From NCBI RefSeq assembly GCF_029892045.1, contig NZ_CP120368.1, forward strand, positions 3,225,501 to 3,289,500: a stretch of 64,000 nucleotides of DNA. Direction: 5' to 3'. The notes under the pieces are model-generated. The model was given only the letters and a program-made list of their open reading frames with translations, was not told where the DNA came from and did no database searches. Within the stretch, counting starts at the first letter, position 1. Each line of letters starts with the position of its first letter. The stretch is from Sinorhizobium numidicum. Its GTDB lineage: Bacteria > Pseudomonadota > Alphaproteobacteria > Rhizobiales > Rhizobiaceae. Shown piece after piece: positions 26,601-35,291 of this stretch. The position numbers and the translations under genes are program-made.

Positions 26601-26894
26601 GGCAAAAACGACCGTGACCGTGCGCCGGTCGGCGCCGGCATCCGGATGTGTCGGCAGCGGCGAAGTGGCGCGGGCCACCGCGGCGGTCGGCGGCAGCGGA
26701 GGAGATGATTTTGGCGTCGGAACAGGCTTGGAAGCAGTGGAGGCACCGACTTGCCTGCCGCATTGAGGACAAAAGGCGAAATGCGGAGGACAGGGATAGC
26801 CGCAGTCCGGGCATGGCTGCGGCTGTTTCGCACCGCATTTCGGGCAAAACGCGAAGCCGCTTTCTATCTCACAACCGCATTCGTGACAGTTCAT
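23610..26894 (-). CDS. Zinc-ribbon / class III nucleotide cyclase / AAA ATPase / TPR signalling protein
   Basis: A protein of 1094 residues with four parts. Two CxxC zinc ribbons (residues 3-55, CHECGCEIESGFAFCPKCG and CPDCGYPCPPHFAFCPQCG) come first. A class III adenylate/guanylate cyclase domain follows (about 100-260, TVVFADLCGFTSLSEQ with a metal aspartate, and FIGDALLALFGAPLAHEDD). Then comes a STAND/AAA-type ATPase with P-loop GEAGIGKSRLV (about residue 320) and LLVIEDLHWAD as Walker B. The last 400 residues are TPR-like helical repeats. No membrane segment is seen. Such proteins are numerous in rhizobia but few have known signals. ATG 26894 begins exactly at the first zinc ribbon; the frame is open further upstream. 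Confidence 0.88.
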   Translation of the reverse strand: MNCHECGCEIESGFAFCPKCGAKQPQPCPDCGYPCPPHFAFCPQCGRQVGASTASKPVPTPKSSPPLPPTAAVARATSPLPTHPDAGADRRTVTVVFADLCGFTSLSEQIDPEILQALQNELFEELTEAVEAYGGFVDKFIGDALLALFGAPLAHEDDPERALLAALEMVSRAGRVGERWRKRIGSPLSLHVGVNTGTVVTGAFGAGDTKSYSVTGDTVNTAQRLQSMAGPDEILVGPVTHKLTRHAFAYETLGAVSLRGKTGSLQVHRVTGALETPRAARGLDALGLDAPLIGRDAEIGRMRDCLALACAGTAQLVRLTGEAGIGKSRLVSEFLASVGEDARFAHVVVRRAACSPLGEPSYGTLATVLRSAYGISPGDTAEKTGERLASGLAEIGFPAAEVDELMPLFFHILGMGDREGVLQHITPEQIRRQLFSIIRTIFERRLERAPLLLVIEDLHWADSASLEALRFVLDRLDRSPLMLLTTQRPYSGPERLVPGRASVTALRLSPLSPANGQRLLSAFFGEDCLPGYLCERILTRAGGNPLFIEEIVRGLIELETLRRDGSRWYVADGETGVDIPVGIEAMLLARIDRLPQEVRRMVHCAAVIGPSFDADLLAAISADPAEVDAGLELLCDAEIIEETAGGPQASQAYRFVQSLLHEVVYNNLLVKRRMQIHAAIADALERRYGEDPQRFEELAFLAHHFSQSADRAKGARYLMAAGDRARQLCANEDAIRFYRQAMGALAALGEERPEWFVARERIADLLGPSGQRAAAEEHYRALLGCGRVAADPVASARILRKLGHLLWEAGNRDQAQVNFAEAATLLKNADAPVENASLLQERGHLAFRMGDYLAASAWADEALMRVKALTPAAGDETRREAALVTAEALNTKGVALARRGRTREAISAVEESVAVAEAATLMHAACRGYTNLGVLYTIVDPKLAIDVCRRGLDMARRIGDLSFQARLLANLAVAHCTFTDRCGIEGVPAAERAIEIDRALDQRDHLPVSLLVLGQIYQCHERPRDARELYGEALELAGETGEAQVLFPCYDGLATLCLDEGNLAEAERYFGLARDVCARHDLDPEALVILPFLD

Positions 26895-27246
26895 CCCAGA
26901 CGAACCTCGAAGCGCGCCAAAGCACCGAAGTCCCGGCGCACGGGCGTGAATTTCGTTGAAAACAATGGACTTGTTGTACCTGGATGGCAAGCATTGCAGA
27001 TGACGTCGAGCGCCGGGAAATCCGCTCATGCACATTGGTTTTGCCGCTGCGCCAAGCCTCATTATGGCAGAGTGGGTAAGAGTGGCCAAACTCCGCTGGA
27101 ACAGGGAGAACGCGCATGGCCGCACCGGAAATAATCTGGCGCAGAAGATGACGCGCGCGCAATTTTGCGCTACTACCCCCCGTGCATTGGCGCTCCAGCG
27201 TCGCCATATTCCGCGTAATGACATTTGTCCGTGAAGGAACACGTTC
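26895..27246. other. Divergent intergenic region between the cyclase gene and ilvD
   Basis: 352 bases that must hold two divergent promoters. No convincing -35/-10 pair, operator palindrome, attenuator or transcript was found. Short frames here lack ribosome sites and codon bias. Confidence 0.5.
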
Positions 27247-29085
27247 ATGCCTGCCTATCGCTCCCGCACCACCACCCACGGCCGCAACATGGCCGGCGCC
27301 CGCGGCCTCTGGCGCGCGACGGGCATGAAGGACAGCGACTTCGGCAAGCCGATTATTGCGGTGGTGAACTCGTTCACGCAGTTCGTGCCTGGCCACGTGC
27401 ATCTCAAGGATCTGGGCCAGCTCGTTGCCCGCGAGATCGAGGCGGCCGGCGGCGTTGCCAAGGAATTCAACACGATCGCCGTCGACGACGGCATCGCCAT
27501 GGGTCACGACGGCATGCTCTATTCGCTGCCGTCGCGCGAGATCATCGCCGATAGCGTCGAATACATGGTCAACGCCCATTGCGCCGACGCGATGGTCTGC
27601 ATCTCCAACTGCGACAAGATCACGCCCGGCATGCTGATGGCCGCACTGCGCCTGAACATTCCGGCCGTCTTCGTCTCCGGCGGGCCGATGGAAGCGGGCA
27701 AGGTCGTTCTGCATGGCAAGAAGCACGCGCTCGATCTTGTAGACGCCATGGTCGCCGCCGCCGACGACAGTGTCTCCGACGAAGACGTCAAGATCATCGA
27801 GCGTTCCGCCTGCCCGACCTGCGGCTCCTGCTCGGGCATGTTCACCGCGAACTCGATGAACTGTCTGACCGAGGCGCTCGGCCTGTCGCTGCCCGGCAAC
27901 GGTTCGACGCTTGCCACCCATGCCGACCGCAAGCGCCTTTTCGTCGAGGCGGGCCATCTCATCGTCGATCTGGCGCGCCGCTACTACGAGCAGGAGGACG
28001 AGCGGGTTCTGCCGCGCACGATCGCTTCCAAGCAGGCCTTCGAAAACGCCATGGCGCTCGATATCGCCATGGGCGGCTCAACCAATACGGTGCTGCACAT
28101 CCTGGCCGCGGCCTATGAAGGCGAAGTCGACTTTACCCTGGACGACATCGACCGGCTGTCGCGCAAGGTTCCCTGCCTATCGAAGGTGGCGCCGGCCAAA
28201 AGCGATGTTCATATGGAAGACGTGCATCGCGCCGGCGGTATCATGTCGATCCTTGGCGAGCTCGACAAAGGCGGCCTCATCAACCGTGACTGCCCGACAG
28301 TGCACGCGGAGACGCTCGGCGACGCCATCGACCGGTGGGACATCACCCGCACCTCCAGCGAGACCGTCCGCAATTTCTTCCGCGCTGCCCCGGGCGGCAT
28401 TCCGACCCAGGTCGCCTTCAGCCAGGAGGCGCGCTGGGAAGAACTTGACACCGACCGCGAAACCGGCGTCATCCGCTCCGTCGAACATCCCTTCTCGAAG
28501 GATGGCGGTCTGGCGGTGCTCAAGGGCAACATCGCGCGCGATGGCTGCATCGTGAAGACTGCGGGCGTGGATGAGAGCATTTTGAAGTTTTCGGGTCCGG
28601 CCCGGGTCTTCGAAAGCCAGGACGCGGCCGTGAAAGGCATTCTCGGCAACGAGGTCAAGGCGGGCGACGTCGTGGTCATCCGCTATGAGGGACCGAAGGG
28701 CGGCCCGGGCATGCAGGAAATGCTCTATCCGACGAGCTACCTGAAATCGAAGGGGCTCGGCAAGGCCTGCGCACTCATCACCGACGGACGCTTCTCCGGC
28801 GGCACATCCGGTCTATCCATCGGCCACGTCTCGCCCGAGGCGGCGAATGGCGGAATGATCGGGCTGGTGCGCGAAGGCGACATGATCGACATCGACATCC
28901 CGAACCGCACCATTGGCCTACGCGTCGACGAGGCCGAGCTCGCTGCCCGCCGCGCCGAACAGGACGTCAAGGGTTGGAGACCGGCCGAGCCGCGCAAGCG
29001 CAAGGTGACGACCGCACTCAAAGCCTATGCCGCCTTCGCGACCTCCGCGGACCGCGGCGCCGTGCGGGACCTCGGCGACCGCTGA
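27247..29085 (+). CDS. ilvD: Dihydroxy-acid dehydratase
   Basis: IlvD dehydrates 2,3-dihydroxy-isovalerate and 2,3-dihydroxy-3-methylvalerate to the keto acids of valine and isoleucine. The protein of 612 residues has the full IlvD length. Iron-sulfur ligands are visible in [11 protein letters not shown] (about 118-128) and [19 protein letters not shown] (about 189-207); GGSTNTVLH and [21 protein letters not shown] are further signatures. The C-terminal [19 protein letters not shown] segment is typical of the housekeeping enzyme rather than of sugar-acid dehydratases. It is monocistronic. A GGCGGCC/GGCCGCC hairpin at 29138-29162 follows but lacks a T-run. Confidence 0.96.
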   Translation: MPAYRSRTTTHGRNMAGARGLWRATGMKDSDFGKPIIAVVNSFTQFVPGHVHLKDLGQLVAREIEAAGGVAKEFNTIAVDDGIAMGHDGMLYSLPSREIIADSVEYMVNAHCADAMVCISNCDKITPGMLMAALRLNIPAVFVSGGPMEAGKVVLHGKKHALDLVDAMVAAADDSVSDEDVKIIERSACPTCGSCSGMFTANSMNCLTEALGLSLPGNGSTLATHADRKRLFVEAGHLIVDLARRYYEQEDERVLPRTIASKQAFENAMALDIAMGGSTNTVLHILAAAYEGEVDFTLDDIDRLSRKVPCLSKVAPAKSDVHMEDVHRAGGIMSILGELDKGGLINRDCPTVHAETLGDAIDRWDITRTSSETVRNFFRAAPGGIPTQVAFSQEARWEELDTDRETGVIRSVEHPFSKDGGLAVLKGNIARDGCIVKTAGVDESILKFSGPARVFESQDAAVKGILGNEVKAGDVVVIRYEGPKGGPGMQEMLYPTSYLKSKGLGKACALITDGRFSGGTSGLSIGHVSPEAANGGMIGLVREGDMIDIDIPNRTIGLRVDEAELAARRAEQDVKGWRPAEPRKRKVTTALKAYAAFATSADRGAVRDLGDR

Positions 29086-29239
29086 GGCACCGCCGTCTGG
29101 CCAATCCTCCAAGGAAGGCCTTTGACGCGCAGAATGAGGCGGCCGTGACGTGACTGGCCGCCCATCCTGCAGACTTGGAATCGGTCACGACGACTCGTGG
29201 ATCGATTCAGCCTAACCATCGTAATCGGGGCCGGAGTTC

Positions 29240-29815
29240 ATGGCGAAAAAAGTCTATCTCGCGGGACCGGAAGTCTTCCTTCCCAACGCCCGTGAAATGC
29301 TCGACCGCAAAGCCGCCCTCGCTCGCGAGGCGGGGCTGATCCCGCTGTCGCCGGGGGATCTGGAAATTCCGCCAACGAATTCCAAACGCGAGCGCGCCGC
29401 AGCGATAAGCGCCGTCGACGAGAAGATGATGTTCGAAGCGGACGCGATCATCGCCAACCTGACGCCCTTTCGCGGCATCGCTGCCGATACCGGCACGAGT
29501 TTCGAGCTCGGATTCATGTGCGCGCTCGACAAGCCTGTATTCGCCTATACGAACGTCGCCCGCGATCATACGGCACGCATCATTGATCACTTCAACGGTG
29601 CCGTGACGCCCGATGCGGAGGGACACTTGCGTGACCCGGATGGACTGTCGATCGAGAATTTCGGACTGATCGACAATCTCATGCTTCATGCCGGAATAGA
29701 GCGGCGCGGGGGCAGCGTCGTCATCGGGAATGCCGCAGCGGACGCGCTCTACACAGATCTCACCGCCTTCAAGGAATGTCTGGCCATAGCGGCCGAGAGG
29801 CTGCGTGAAGGCTGA
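29240..29815 (+). CDS. Nucleoside 2-deoxyribosyltransferase family protein
   Basis: A protein of 191 residues with the fold of nucleoside 2-deoxyribosyltransferases and DNPH1-type hydrolases. The opening KVYLAGPEVFLPNA contains the nucleotide-binding GPEVF. The catalytic glutamate is probably E89 in SFELGFMCALDKPVFAY, and the acidic ADAIIANLTPFRG segment is also conserved. The family exchanges bases between deoxynucleosides or hydrolyses the N-glycosidic bond, for salvage or nucleotide sanitation. It is single, converges on the GFA gene 21 bases away, and has no pathway neighbour. Confidence 0.88.
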   Translation: MAKKVYLAGPEVFLPNAREMLDRKAALAREAGLIPLSPGDLEIPPTNSKRERAAAISAVDEKMMFEADAIIANLTPFRGIAADTGTSFELGFMCALDKPVFAYTNVARDHTARIIDHFNGAVTPDAEGHLRDPDGLSIENFGLIDNLMLHAGIERRGGSVVIGNAAADALYTDLTAFKECLAIAAERLREG

Positions 29816-29836
29816 TCGCTCCGACACGACATCTGT

Positions 29837-30244
29837 TTAAAGATGCCGCGTCTCGGCGGGTGCATTCCACCAGTTGTTGTGCAGCCCGTCCATGTACTGA
29901 ATCGGCAAGGCCGCAAGCACGGCCGGATCGACATCGTCGAGGCATGCCACGTTGATGGAGACGAAGGCGCCACCGATCTCCTCGACATATCCATGGCCAT
30001 AGGGCGTGACACCGCAAGTCGTACAGAACCGGTGATGGCCGCTCATCGTGCCGAACTGATAGTCGCCGATACCCGACTCATCGCACATCAGGCGGAAATC
30101 CTCCGGTCTCACGGTCGCGCCCCAGTAGCGCAGTTTCGAGCAGAATGAACAATTGCAACGACTAGTCCCAGCCTCAAGATCGACATCGACCTCGTAGCGG
30201 ATCCGTCCGCAATGGCAGCTACCTTTGTAAGTCATCTTCATCAT
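29837..30244 (-). CDS. GFA (glutathione-dependent formaldehyde-activating/CENP-V) family protein
   Basis: A zinc-binding protein of about 135 residues with the GFA ligand set: GSCHCGRIRYEV, CNCSFCSKLRYWG and HRFCTTCGVTPYG. The family is named for Gfa, which was proposed to join glutathione and formaldehyde, but most members have no proven activity. There are three close ATGs (30244, 30241, 30235); GGGAGGAACG upstream fits the first two, and 30244 is given. It is single, convergent with the deoxyribosyltransferase gene. Confidence 0.85.
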   Translation of the reverse strand: MMKMTYKGSCHCGRIRYEVDVDLEAGTSRCNCSFCSKLRYWGATVRPEDFRLMCDESGIGDYQFGTMSGHHRFCTTCGVTPYGHGYVEEIGGAFVSINVACLDDVDPAVLAALPIQYMDGLHNNWWNAPAETRHL

Positions 30245-30436
30245 CGTTCCTCCCGACTGAAAAGCTCACCGTGGCAACAGGATCGCAATATCACGATACC
30301 GCGCCGGTCGCCGCGATCATCATGATCTTCAGCGGGATTCGATCCTGATTGTCCATGGCTACGCTGCAAAGTTTCGCCCGCTGCTGCGCGTGCGTAGCAG
30401 GATTGCGAAAAGTGCGCCGCGACCGCCGCATCCCAC

Positions 30437-30883
30437 TCAAGCAAGCGAGAGGAGATCGGCGCGCAGGCGGGCTAAGCTGGTCTCGCCAAGAAGCGCGTCG
30501 ACGCCTTCATGCGTCTGCTTCCAGATCGGTAGAGCCTCGGCCAGCAGCCGCTCACCATGGGGCGTGAGCCGCAAGCGACGCAGTCGCCTGTCATCCGCAT
30601 CGACGAAGACCTCCACGAGACCGCGGCGCTCGAGCGGCTTCAGCGCCGCCGTCAGCGTCGTGCGGTCCATGGCGAGCAAGGATGCCACGGCGCTGATACT
30701 CGGGGGAACCGGCCGGTTCAGCGACATCATCAGCGAAAACTGCCCGTTCGTTATGTCGAGCGGTCTCAGCGCATCATCGAATTGACGCGCCAGCGCCCGG
30801 GCGGCGCGCTGTACATGAAGGCAAAGGCAGGTGTCCCTGACAAGGAGCGTGGTGGAGTAAGGTGTTAGCGGCGACTTTGACAT
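30437..30883 (-). CDS. MarR-family transcriptional regulator
   Basis: A winged-helix regulator of 148 residues. Dimerisation helices at both ends enclose the DNA-binding part (about 50-105): ITNGQFSLMMSL, SISAVASLLAMDRTTLTAAL as recognition helix and the wing GLVEVFVDADDRRLRRLRLT with the typical DxRxR motif. It is divergent from the DUF899 gene. A perfect 16-bp palindrome lies 10 bases upstream of its start and is the obvious operator, so it probably represses itself and the row DUF899-DUF1579-VOC. Its ligand is unknown. Confidence 0.9.
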   Translation of the reverse strand: MSKSPLTPYSTTLLVRDTCLCLHVQRAARALARQFDDALRPLDITNGQFSLMMSLNRPVPPSISAVASLLAMDRTTLTAALKPLERRGLVEVFVDADDRRLRRLRLTPHGERLLAEALPIWKQTHEGVDALLGETSLARLRADLLSLA

Positions 30884-30892
30884 GGTACAGTA

Positions 30893-30908
30893 ATGTTGAT
30901 ATCAACAT
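30893..30908. promoter_or_regulatory. Perfect palindromic operator in the marR/DUF899 intergenic gap
   Basis: ATGTTGATATCAACAT is a perfect 16-base palindrome in a 62-base gap between divergent genes. It has the size and symmetry of MarR-family sites. The short gap means that a bound dimer would block both promoters. Confidence 0.75.
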
Positions 30909-30945
30909 AATAGTCAAGCGCACATTCGTGGAGGAGGGAACGGAT

Positions 30946-31671
30946 ATGACGACGAACCACACCATCGTGTCGCCTGAAAAATGGCTGGAGGCGCGCAAGT
31001 CGCTTCTGGCGCTTGAGAAGGAGCACACGCGTCTTCGCGACAAGATCAATGCCCAGCGCCAGGCTTTGCCATGGGTGAGGATGGACAAGAACTATGTCTT
31101 CGAAACCGTCGACGGCCGCAAGACATTGTCGGAACTCTTCGATGGGCGCAGTCAGCTCGTCATCTATCACTTCATGCTTGGCGAGAACTGGGAAGCCGGT
31201 TGCCCGAGTTGCTCCTTCCTCGCCGACCACTTCGACGGCATGCTCCCCCATCTCAATCATCACGATGTGACCCTGATCGCCGCGTCCAATGCTCCGCTCG
31301 CAAAGATCGAGGCCTACCGCAGGCGCATGGGCTGGCATTTCCCCTGGGTCTCTGCCTGGGGCAGCGACTTCAACAGCGACTTCCACGTCTCGTTCACGCC
31401 AGCCGAGCTCGCCGGCGGCAAGGTCGTCTACAATTTCGCGGAAATCGACAGCGGCTCAGCCTATGAGGAACTTCCCGGCCTCAGCGCCTTCTACAAGGAC
31501 GAGGACGGCACGGTCTATCACACCTATTCCACCTATGCCCGAGGGCTGGAGGAGCTTGTCGGCACCTTCATGCTGCTCGACCGGGCACCCAAAGGTCGGA
31601 ACGAAGGCCAGGTCATGGATTTCGTCCGCAGGCACGACGAATACGAGGATGCGCAGCGGCAGCGGGCATGA
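30946..31671 (+). CDS. DUF899 thioredoxin-like protein
   Basis: A cytoplasmic protein of 241 residues of the DUF899 family, related to the thioredoxin fold. It has SPEKWLEARKSLLALEKE at the N-terminus, HFMLGENWEAGCPSCSF with a CxxC pair near residues 90-93, HDVTLIAASNAPL and FPWVSAWGSDFNSDF. Family members are often next to MarR- or ArsR-type regulators and VOC proteins, and a redox role is assumed but not proven. ATG 30946 follows GGAGGGAACGGAT. It is the first gene behind the MarR operator and leads DUF1579 and VOC genes. Confidence 0.85.
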   Translation: MTTNHTIVSPEKWLEARKSLLALEKEHTRLRDKINAQRQALPWVRMDKNYVFETVDGRKTLSELFDGRSQLVIYHFMLGENWEAGCPSCSFLADHFDGMLPHLNHHDVTLIAASNAPLAKIEAYRRRMGWHFPWVSAWGSDFNSDFHVSFTPAELAGGKVVYNFAEIDSGSAYEELPGLSAFYKDEDGTVYHTYSTYARGLEELVGTFMLLDRAPKGRNEGQVMDFVRRHDEYEDAQRQRA

Positions 31672-31778
31672 CGGCAAAGCGGGCGGCGACGCCGCGGAAG
31701 GAACCATTAGCGTTTCAGGGCGTTGTCGTCCCGCGCGCGGCGCGAGGGATCGCCGCGTCCTGCCATGGGAGGGAACAA

Positions 31779-32252
31779 GTGAAAGCGGAACCACAGGAAG
31801 AACATCGCTGGCTGGAACAACTGCTCGGCGAATGGACGGTCACATCCGAAGATCCCGCCGGCACCGAACAGTCGAATGCACCTTGGGTGGAAAATGTCCG
31901 CTCGATGCAGGGCCTCTGGGTTGTTTGCGAAGGGCAAGGCACCATGCCGGATGGAAAATTCGGCCAGACGCTGATGACGCTTGGTTTCAATCCGCTGAGG
32001 CAGCGCTATGTGGGCACTTGGGTCGGTTCCATGATGACGCATATGTGGGTCTATGACGGCGAACTGGAAGACGAAGGCAGGACGCTCGCCCTCAATTGCG
32101 AAGGTCCCGACTTCGAGGATCCCGGTAGATCCTGCAGGTATCAGGACAGGATAACGCTCATCGACGCGAACCACCGGACGCTAACGGCCCGCGTCGAAAC
32201 CGAAGACGGAACTTGGAAAGACATCATGAAAGCGGACTATCGCCGCCGATAA
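31779..32252 (+). CDS. DUF1579 family protein
   Basis: A protein of 157 residues in the DUF1579 family (EEHRWLEQLLGEWTV, MTLGFNPLRQRYVGTWV and DGTWKDIMKADYRRR), probably a lipocalin-like barrel of unknown function. GTG 31779 is chosen because GGGAGGG lies 7 bases upstream and homology starts right after. The longer frame from ATG 31668, which overlaps the DUF899 stop, adds 37 residues of low-complexity sequence and looks less likely. It is the second gene of the MarR-linked row. Confidence 0.75.
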   Translation: MKAEPQEEHRWLEQLLGEWTVTSEDPAGTEQSNAPWVENVRSMQGLWVVCEGQGTMPDGKFGQTLMTLGFNPLRQRYVGTWVGSMMTHMWVYDGELEDEGRTLALNCEGPDFEDPGRSCRYQDRITLIDANHRTLTARVETEDGTWKDIMKADYRRR

Positions 32253-32329
32253 GCTCGATGCAGCACCGCGGCGACCATTTCATTGCTACCAATGGCAGCA
32301 TATCACACAGAATAATCGGAGGATCGACC

Positions 32330-33088
32330 ATGCATGGGAACTTCGTCTGGTACGAACTGATGACGACGGACACGAAGGCAGCGGAAGCCTTCTACACGAA
32401 CGTCGTTGGCTGGAGCGCCCGCGACGCGAGCATGCCAGGGATTGAATACACGCTGTTTTACGCCGGAGATCGGCAGGTGGCGGGCCTGATGACCATGCCG
32501 GACGGCGCGCTCGACATGAAGGTGCCGCCGGCTTGGCTCGGCTATGTTGCGGTCGACGACGTCGATGCCGCCGCTGCAAAGATTGCCGCCGAGGGCGGCA
32601 ATGTTCATCGCGCACCGGATGACATACCGGGCGTCGGGCGCTTCGCCATCGTAACCGATCCTCATGGCGCTGCCTTCGCCCTTTTCAAGGGCACGGGCGA
32701 AGCGCCGCCTCTCGACCAGATGGCCCCCGGCAATACCGGCTGGCACGAACTGATGGCCGGCGACCTCGACACCGCCTTCGAGTTCTATTCGAAACTGTTC
32801 GGCTGGACCAAGGATCAGGCGATGGATATGGGGGAGATGGGCGTCTACCAGATCTTCGCTTCGGGCGGCAAGCAGATCGGCGGCATGATGACGAAGCCAA
32901 AGGATATTCCCGCCCCCTATTGGCTCTATTATTTCAACGTCGAGGCGCTTGATGCGGCGATCGAGCGGACGAAATCCGGCGGCGGGCAGATCGTCCTCGA
33001 GCCTATGGAGGTGCCCGGCGGAGCCTGGATCGTGCAGTGCACCGACCCTCAAGGGGCTCTTTTTGCCCTCGTCGCACCGAAACGCTAA
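32330..33088 (+). CDS. Two-domain VOC (glyoxalase/bleomycin-resistance fold) protein
   Basis: A protein of 252 residues made of two VOC halves (about 1-120 and 128-252) with matching starts: FVWYELMTTDTKAAEAFYTN and GWHELMAGDLDTAFEFYSKL. It resembles the Cfp30B-type hydroxylase/glyoxalase-like proteins. VOC proteins bind a metal and small toxic molecules or carry out dioxygenase/isomerase steps; the substrate is unknown. ATG 32330 follows CGGAGGATCGACC. It closes the MarR-DUF899-DUF1579-VOC row and has its own terminator. Confidence 0.85.
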   Translation: MHGNFVWYELMTTDTKAAEAFYTNVVGWSARDASMPGIEYTLFYAGDRQVAGLMTMPDGALDMKVPPAWLGYVAVDDVDAAAAKIAAEGGNVHRAPDDIPGVGRFAIVTDPHGAAFALFKGTGEAPPLDQMAPGNTGWHELMAGDLDTAFEFYSKLFGWTKDQAMDMGEMGVYQIFASGGKQIGGMMTKPKDIPAPYWLYYFNVEALDAAIERTKSGGGQIVLEPMEVPGGAWIVQCTDPQGALFALVAPKR

Positions 33089-33111
33089 CACGCTCGCGAC
33101 GAAATCAACTG

Positions 33112-33158
33112 AGAGCGGGAGGCTGATGCAAATCCGCTGAACGTCTCCCGCTCTTTAT
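33112..33158 (+). terminator. Probable terminator after the VOC gene
   Basis: Arms AGAGCGGGAG and CTCCCGCTCT with a 23-base loop, followed by only TTTAT. It lies between the VOC gene and the converging lysR gene. Confidence 0.6.
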
Positions 33159-33177
33159 CGCCGCGCGTTGCATTTAC

Positions 33178-34113
33178 TCAGGCCAGGCGCGCAACTGGAC
33201 CCCTTTCCGCGGTAATGCGGGCATGCTTTGCAAGAAAATCGAGAACGGCACGCACGCGGGAGGGAAGCGCGCCGCCTTGGCCGAGAAAGACGGCGTGAAT
33301 CTCCTCGATATCCCCCGGGTTCAGGTCCTCGAGCACGGGAAGAAGTCGGCCGGCTCGCAAATCTTCGCGCACCGTAAACTCCGCCAGTCGCGCCAATCCG
33401 GCGCCGGCCAGGGCCAGGTGGCGCAGTCCCTCGCCGTCGCTCGCCTGGACTGCTCCCGAGGCGGGCAGCACGATCGCTTCACCGTCGGTTCTTATCGGCC
33501 AGCCATCGACGGCGCGGCTATAGCAGAAGCCGAGTCGCTCATGTCCCCGGAGATCATCGAGGCTCGAGGGAATGCCGAACCGTTCGACATAGGACGGTGC
33601 GGCGACGATCATCATCCGCGTGGCACCGAGCTTACGTGCAATTAGCGTCGAACTTTTCATAGGTCCTGCCCGCACCGCCACATCGGCGCGCGCCTCCATC
33701 AGGTCGACCACCGCGTCGGTCTGGACGATGTCAAGGGTAACGGCCGGAAAGCGTGCCCGGAATTCCGGCACCAGCGGCATCAGGATATGGGTGCCGAAGG
33801 AAGCGCTGACATTCAGCCGCACCCTTCCCGCCGGGCTTTCGCCGGCCGAGGCACAGCGCTCGGCCTCCTCGATATCCGCGAGAATGCGTGTCGTCCGCTC
33901 GTAAAACGCATGCCCCTCCGGCGTCAGTTGCAGCCTCCGGGTCGATCGGTTCACGAGCCTGACGCCAAGCCGATCTTCCAGGCGGAGGACAAGCTTGCTC
34001 ACCGCGGAAGGCGTCATGCGATAGTGGCGAGCCGCCGAAGAGAATCCGCCGAGCTCCACCGCTTTGGCAAAGATTTCCATTTCGCCTGAACGATTGACGG
34101 AAGGTCGAGACAT
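33178..34113 (-). CDS. LysR-family transcriptional regulator
   Basis: A protein of 311 residues with an N-terminal winged helix (about 10-70; FAKAVELGGFSSAARHYRMTPSAVSKLV) and the usual substrate-binding domain (from about residue 97, RVRLNVSASFGTHILMPLVP). The ending LDFLAKHARI is typical for the CrgA/AaeR-like group. It is divergent from an aldo/keto reductase gene across 109 bases, the normal LysR layout, so that reductase is its likely target. The inducer is unknown. Confidence 0.9.
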   Translation of the reverse strand: MSRPSVNRSGEMEIFAKAVELGGFSSAARHYRMTPSAVSKLVLRLEDRLGVRLVNRSTRRLQLTPEGHAFYERTTRILADIEEAERCASAGESPAGRVRLNVSASFGTHILMPLVPEFRARFPAVTLDIVQTDAVVDLMEARADVAVRAGPMKSSTLIARKLGATRMMIVAAPSYVERFGIPSSLDDLRGHERLGFCYSRAVDGWPIRTDGEAIVLPASGAVQASDGEGLRHLALAGAGLARLAEFTVREDLRAGRLLPVLEDLNPGDIEEIHAVFLGQGGALPSRVRAVLDFLAKHARITAERGPVARLA

Positions 34114-34222
34114 ATGAATTCAACTCACAAATAATATTCCGAGCACCAGTCTATATTCAAAGAGCAACCGGCTCCATGTTCGTCAACGGCAAACACGTGG
34201 ATAAGCACAAAGGAGCTGGAAT

Positions 34223-35257
34223 ATGGAATACCGACGGCTTGGTTCGTCCGGACTGAAGGTCTCGGCGCTCAGCTTCGGCGCGGGTACCTTCGGCGGCAAG
34301 GGTCCGCTCTTCGGCGCCTGGGGCACGACGGATGAAACGGAGGCCCGCCGGCTCATGGATATTTGCCTCGACGCCGGCATCAATCTTTTCGACACGGCGG
34401 ACGTCTATTCCGAAGGCGCATCCGAAGAGGTGCTGGGCGCGGCGATAAAGGGGCGTCGCGAAAAGGTGATCCTGTCGACGAAAATCTCGCTTCCCTTGGG
34501 AGACGGGCCGAACGATGCCGGCTCGTCCCGTTCCCGTCTCATCAAGGGCGTCGAAGATGCCCTGAAGCGACTCGGAACGGACTATATCGACCTCATGCAA
34601 CTACACGCCTTCGATGCCGGGACGCCGGTCGAAGAAGTGCTGTCGACGTTCGATGTCCTGGTTCGTTCCGGCAAGCTGCGCTACGTCGGCGTTTCGAATT
34701 TCTCCGGCTGGCAGCTGATGAAGTCCCTCGGGGTCGCCGACAGGCTCGGCTATCCTCGCTACGTCGCCAACCAGGTCTACTATTCGCTCGTTGGCCGCGA
34801 TTATGAATGGGAGCTGATGCCGCTCGGCCTTGATCAGGGTGTCGGCGCCCTCGTCTGGAGCCCGCTCGGCTGGGGTCGGCTGACCGGCAGGATCCGCCGC
34901 GGAAAGCCGTGGCCGGAGGGAAGCCGCCTGCACCATACCGCCGCGTTCGGGCCGCCCGTCGATGACGAAAAGCTCTACGACATCGTCGATGTGTTGGAGG
35001 TGCTTGCGGAAGAAACCGGCAAGACCGTGCCGCAGATCGCAATCAACTGGATTCTCCAGCGACCGACCGTTTCGAGCGTCATCATTGGCGCCCGCAACGA
35101 AGAGCAGCTCCGGCAGAACCTCGGTGCCGTCGGCTGGTCGCTCTCGGCCGAGCAGGTTGCGCGGCTTGACGGGGTGAGCGCGACGACGGCGCCCTACCCC
35201 CATTTCCCCTATTACCGGCAGGAGGGGTTTGCCCGCATCAATCCTCCGCCGGTCTGA
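34223..35257 (+). CDS. Aldo/keto reductase
   Basis: A TIM-barrel NADP(H)-dependent oxidoreductase of 344 residues. The catalytic tetrad is visible: D57, Y62 (NLFDTADVYSEG), K87 (STKISL) and H128 (MQLHAFD). The C-terminal cofactor segment SSVIIGARNEEQLRQN is also present. It belongs to the large group of bacterial AKRs related to the YajO/Tas proteins; the substrate is unknown. It is divergent from lysR, which suggests induction by a LysR ligand. A strong terminator follows. Confidence 0.9.
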   Translation: MEYRRLGSSGLKVSALSFGAGTFGGKGPLFGAWGTTDETEARRLMDICLDAGINLFDTADVYSEGASEEVLGAAIKGRREKVILSTKISLPLGDGPNDAGSSRSRLIKGVEDALKRLGTDYIDLMQLHAFDAGTPVEEVLSTFDVLVRSGKLRYVGVSNFSGWQLMKSLGVADRLGYPRYVANQVYYSLVGRDYEWELMPLGLDQGVGALVWSPLGWGRLTGRIRRGKPWPEGSRLHHTAAFGPPVDDEKLYDIVDVLEVLAEETGKTVPQIAINWILQRPTVSSVIIGARNEEQLRQNLGAVGWSLSAEQVARLDGVSATTAPYPHFPYYRQEGFARINPPPV

Positions 35258-35291
35258 CAAACTCCCGAAGAGGAAGCGGCATACGCCTGAG

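Noticed and set aside
27028..27234. 68-codon frame upstream of ilvD
   Set aside because: Composition like non-coding DNA, no ribosome site, lies in the expected promoter region.
29138..29162. GGCGGCC/GGCCGCC hairpin after ilvD as terminator
   Set aside because: No T-run follows; kept only as a remark in the ilvD entry.
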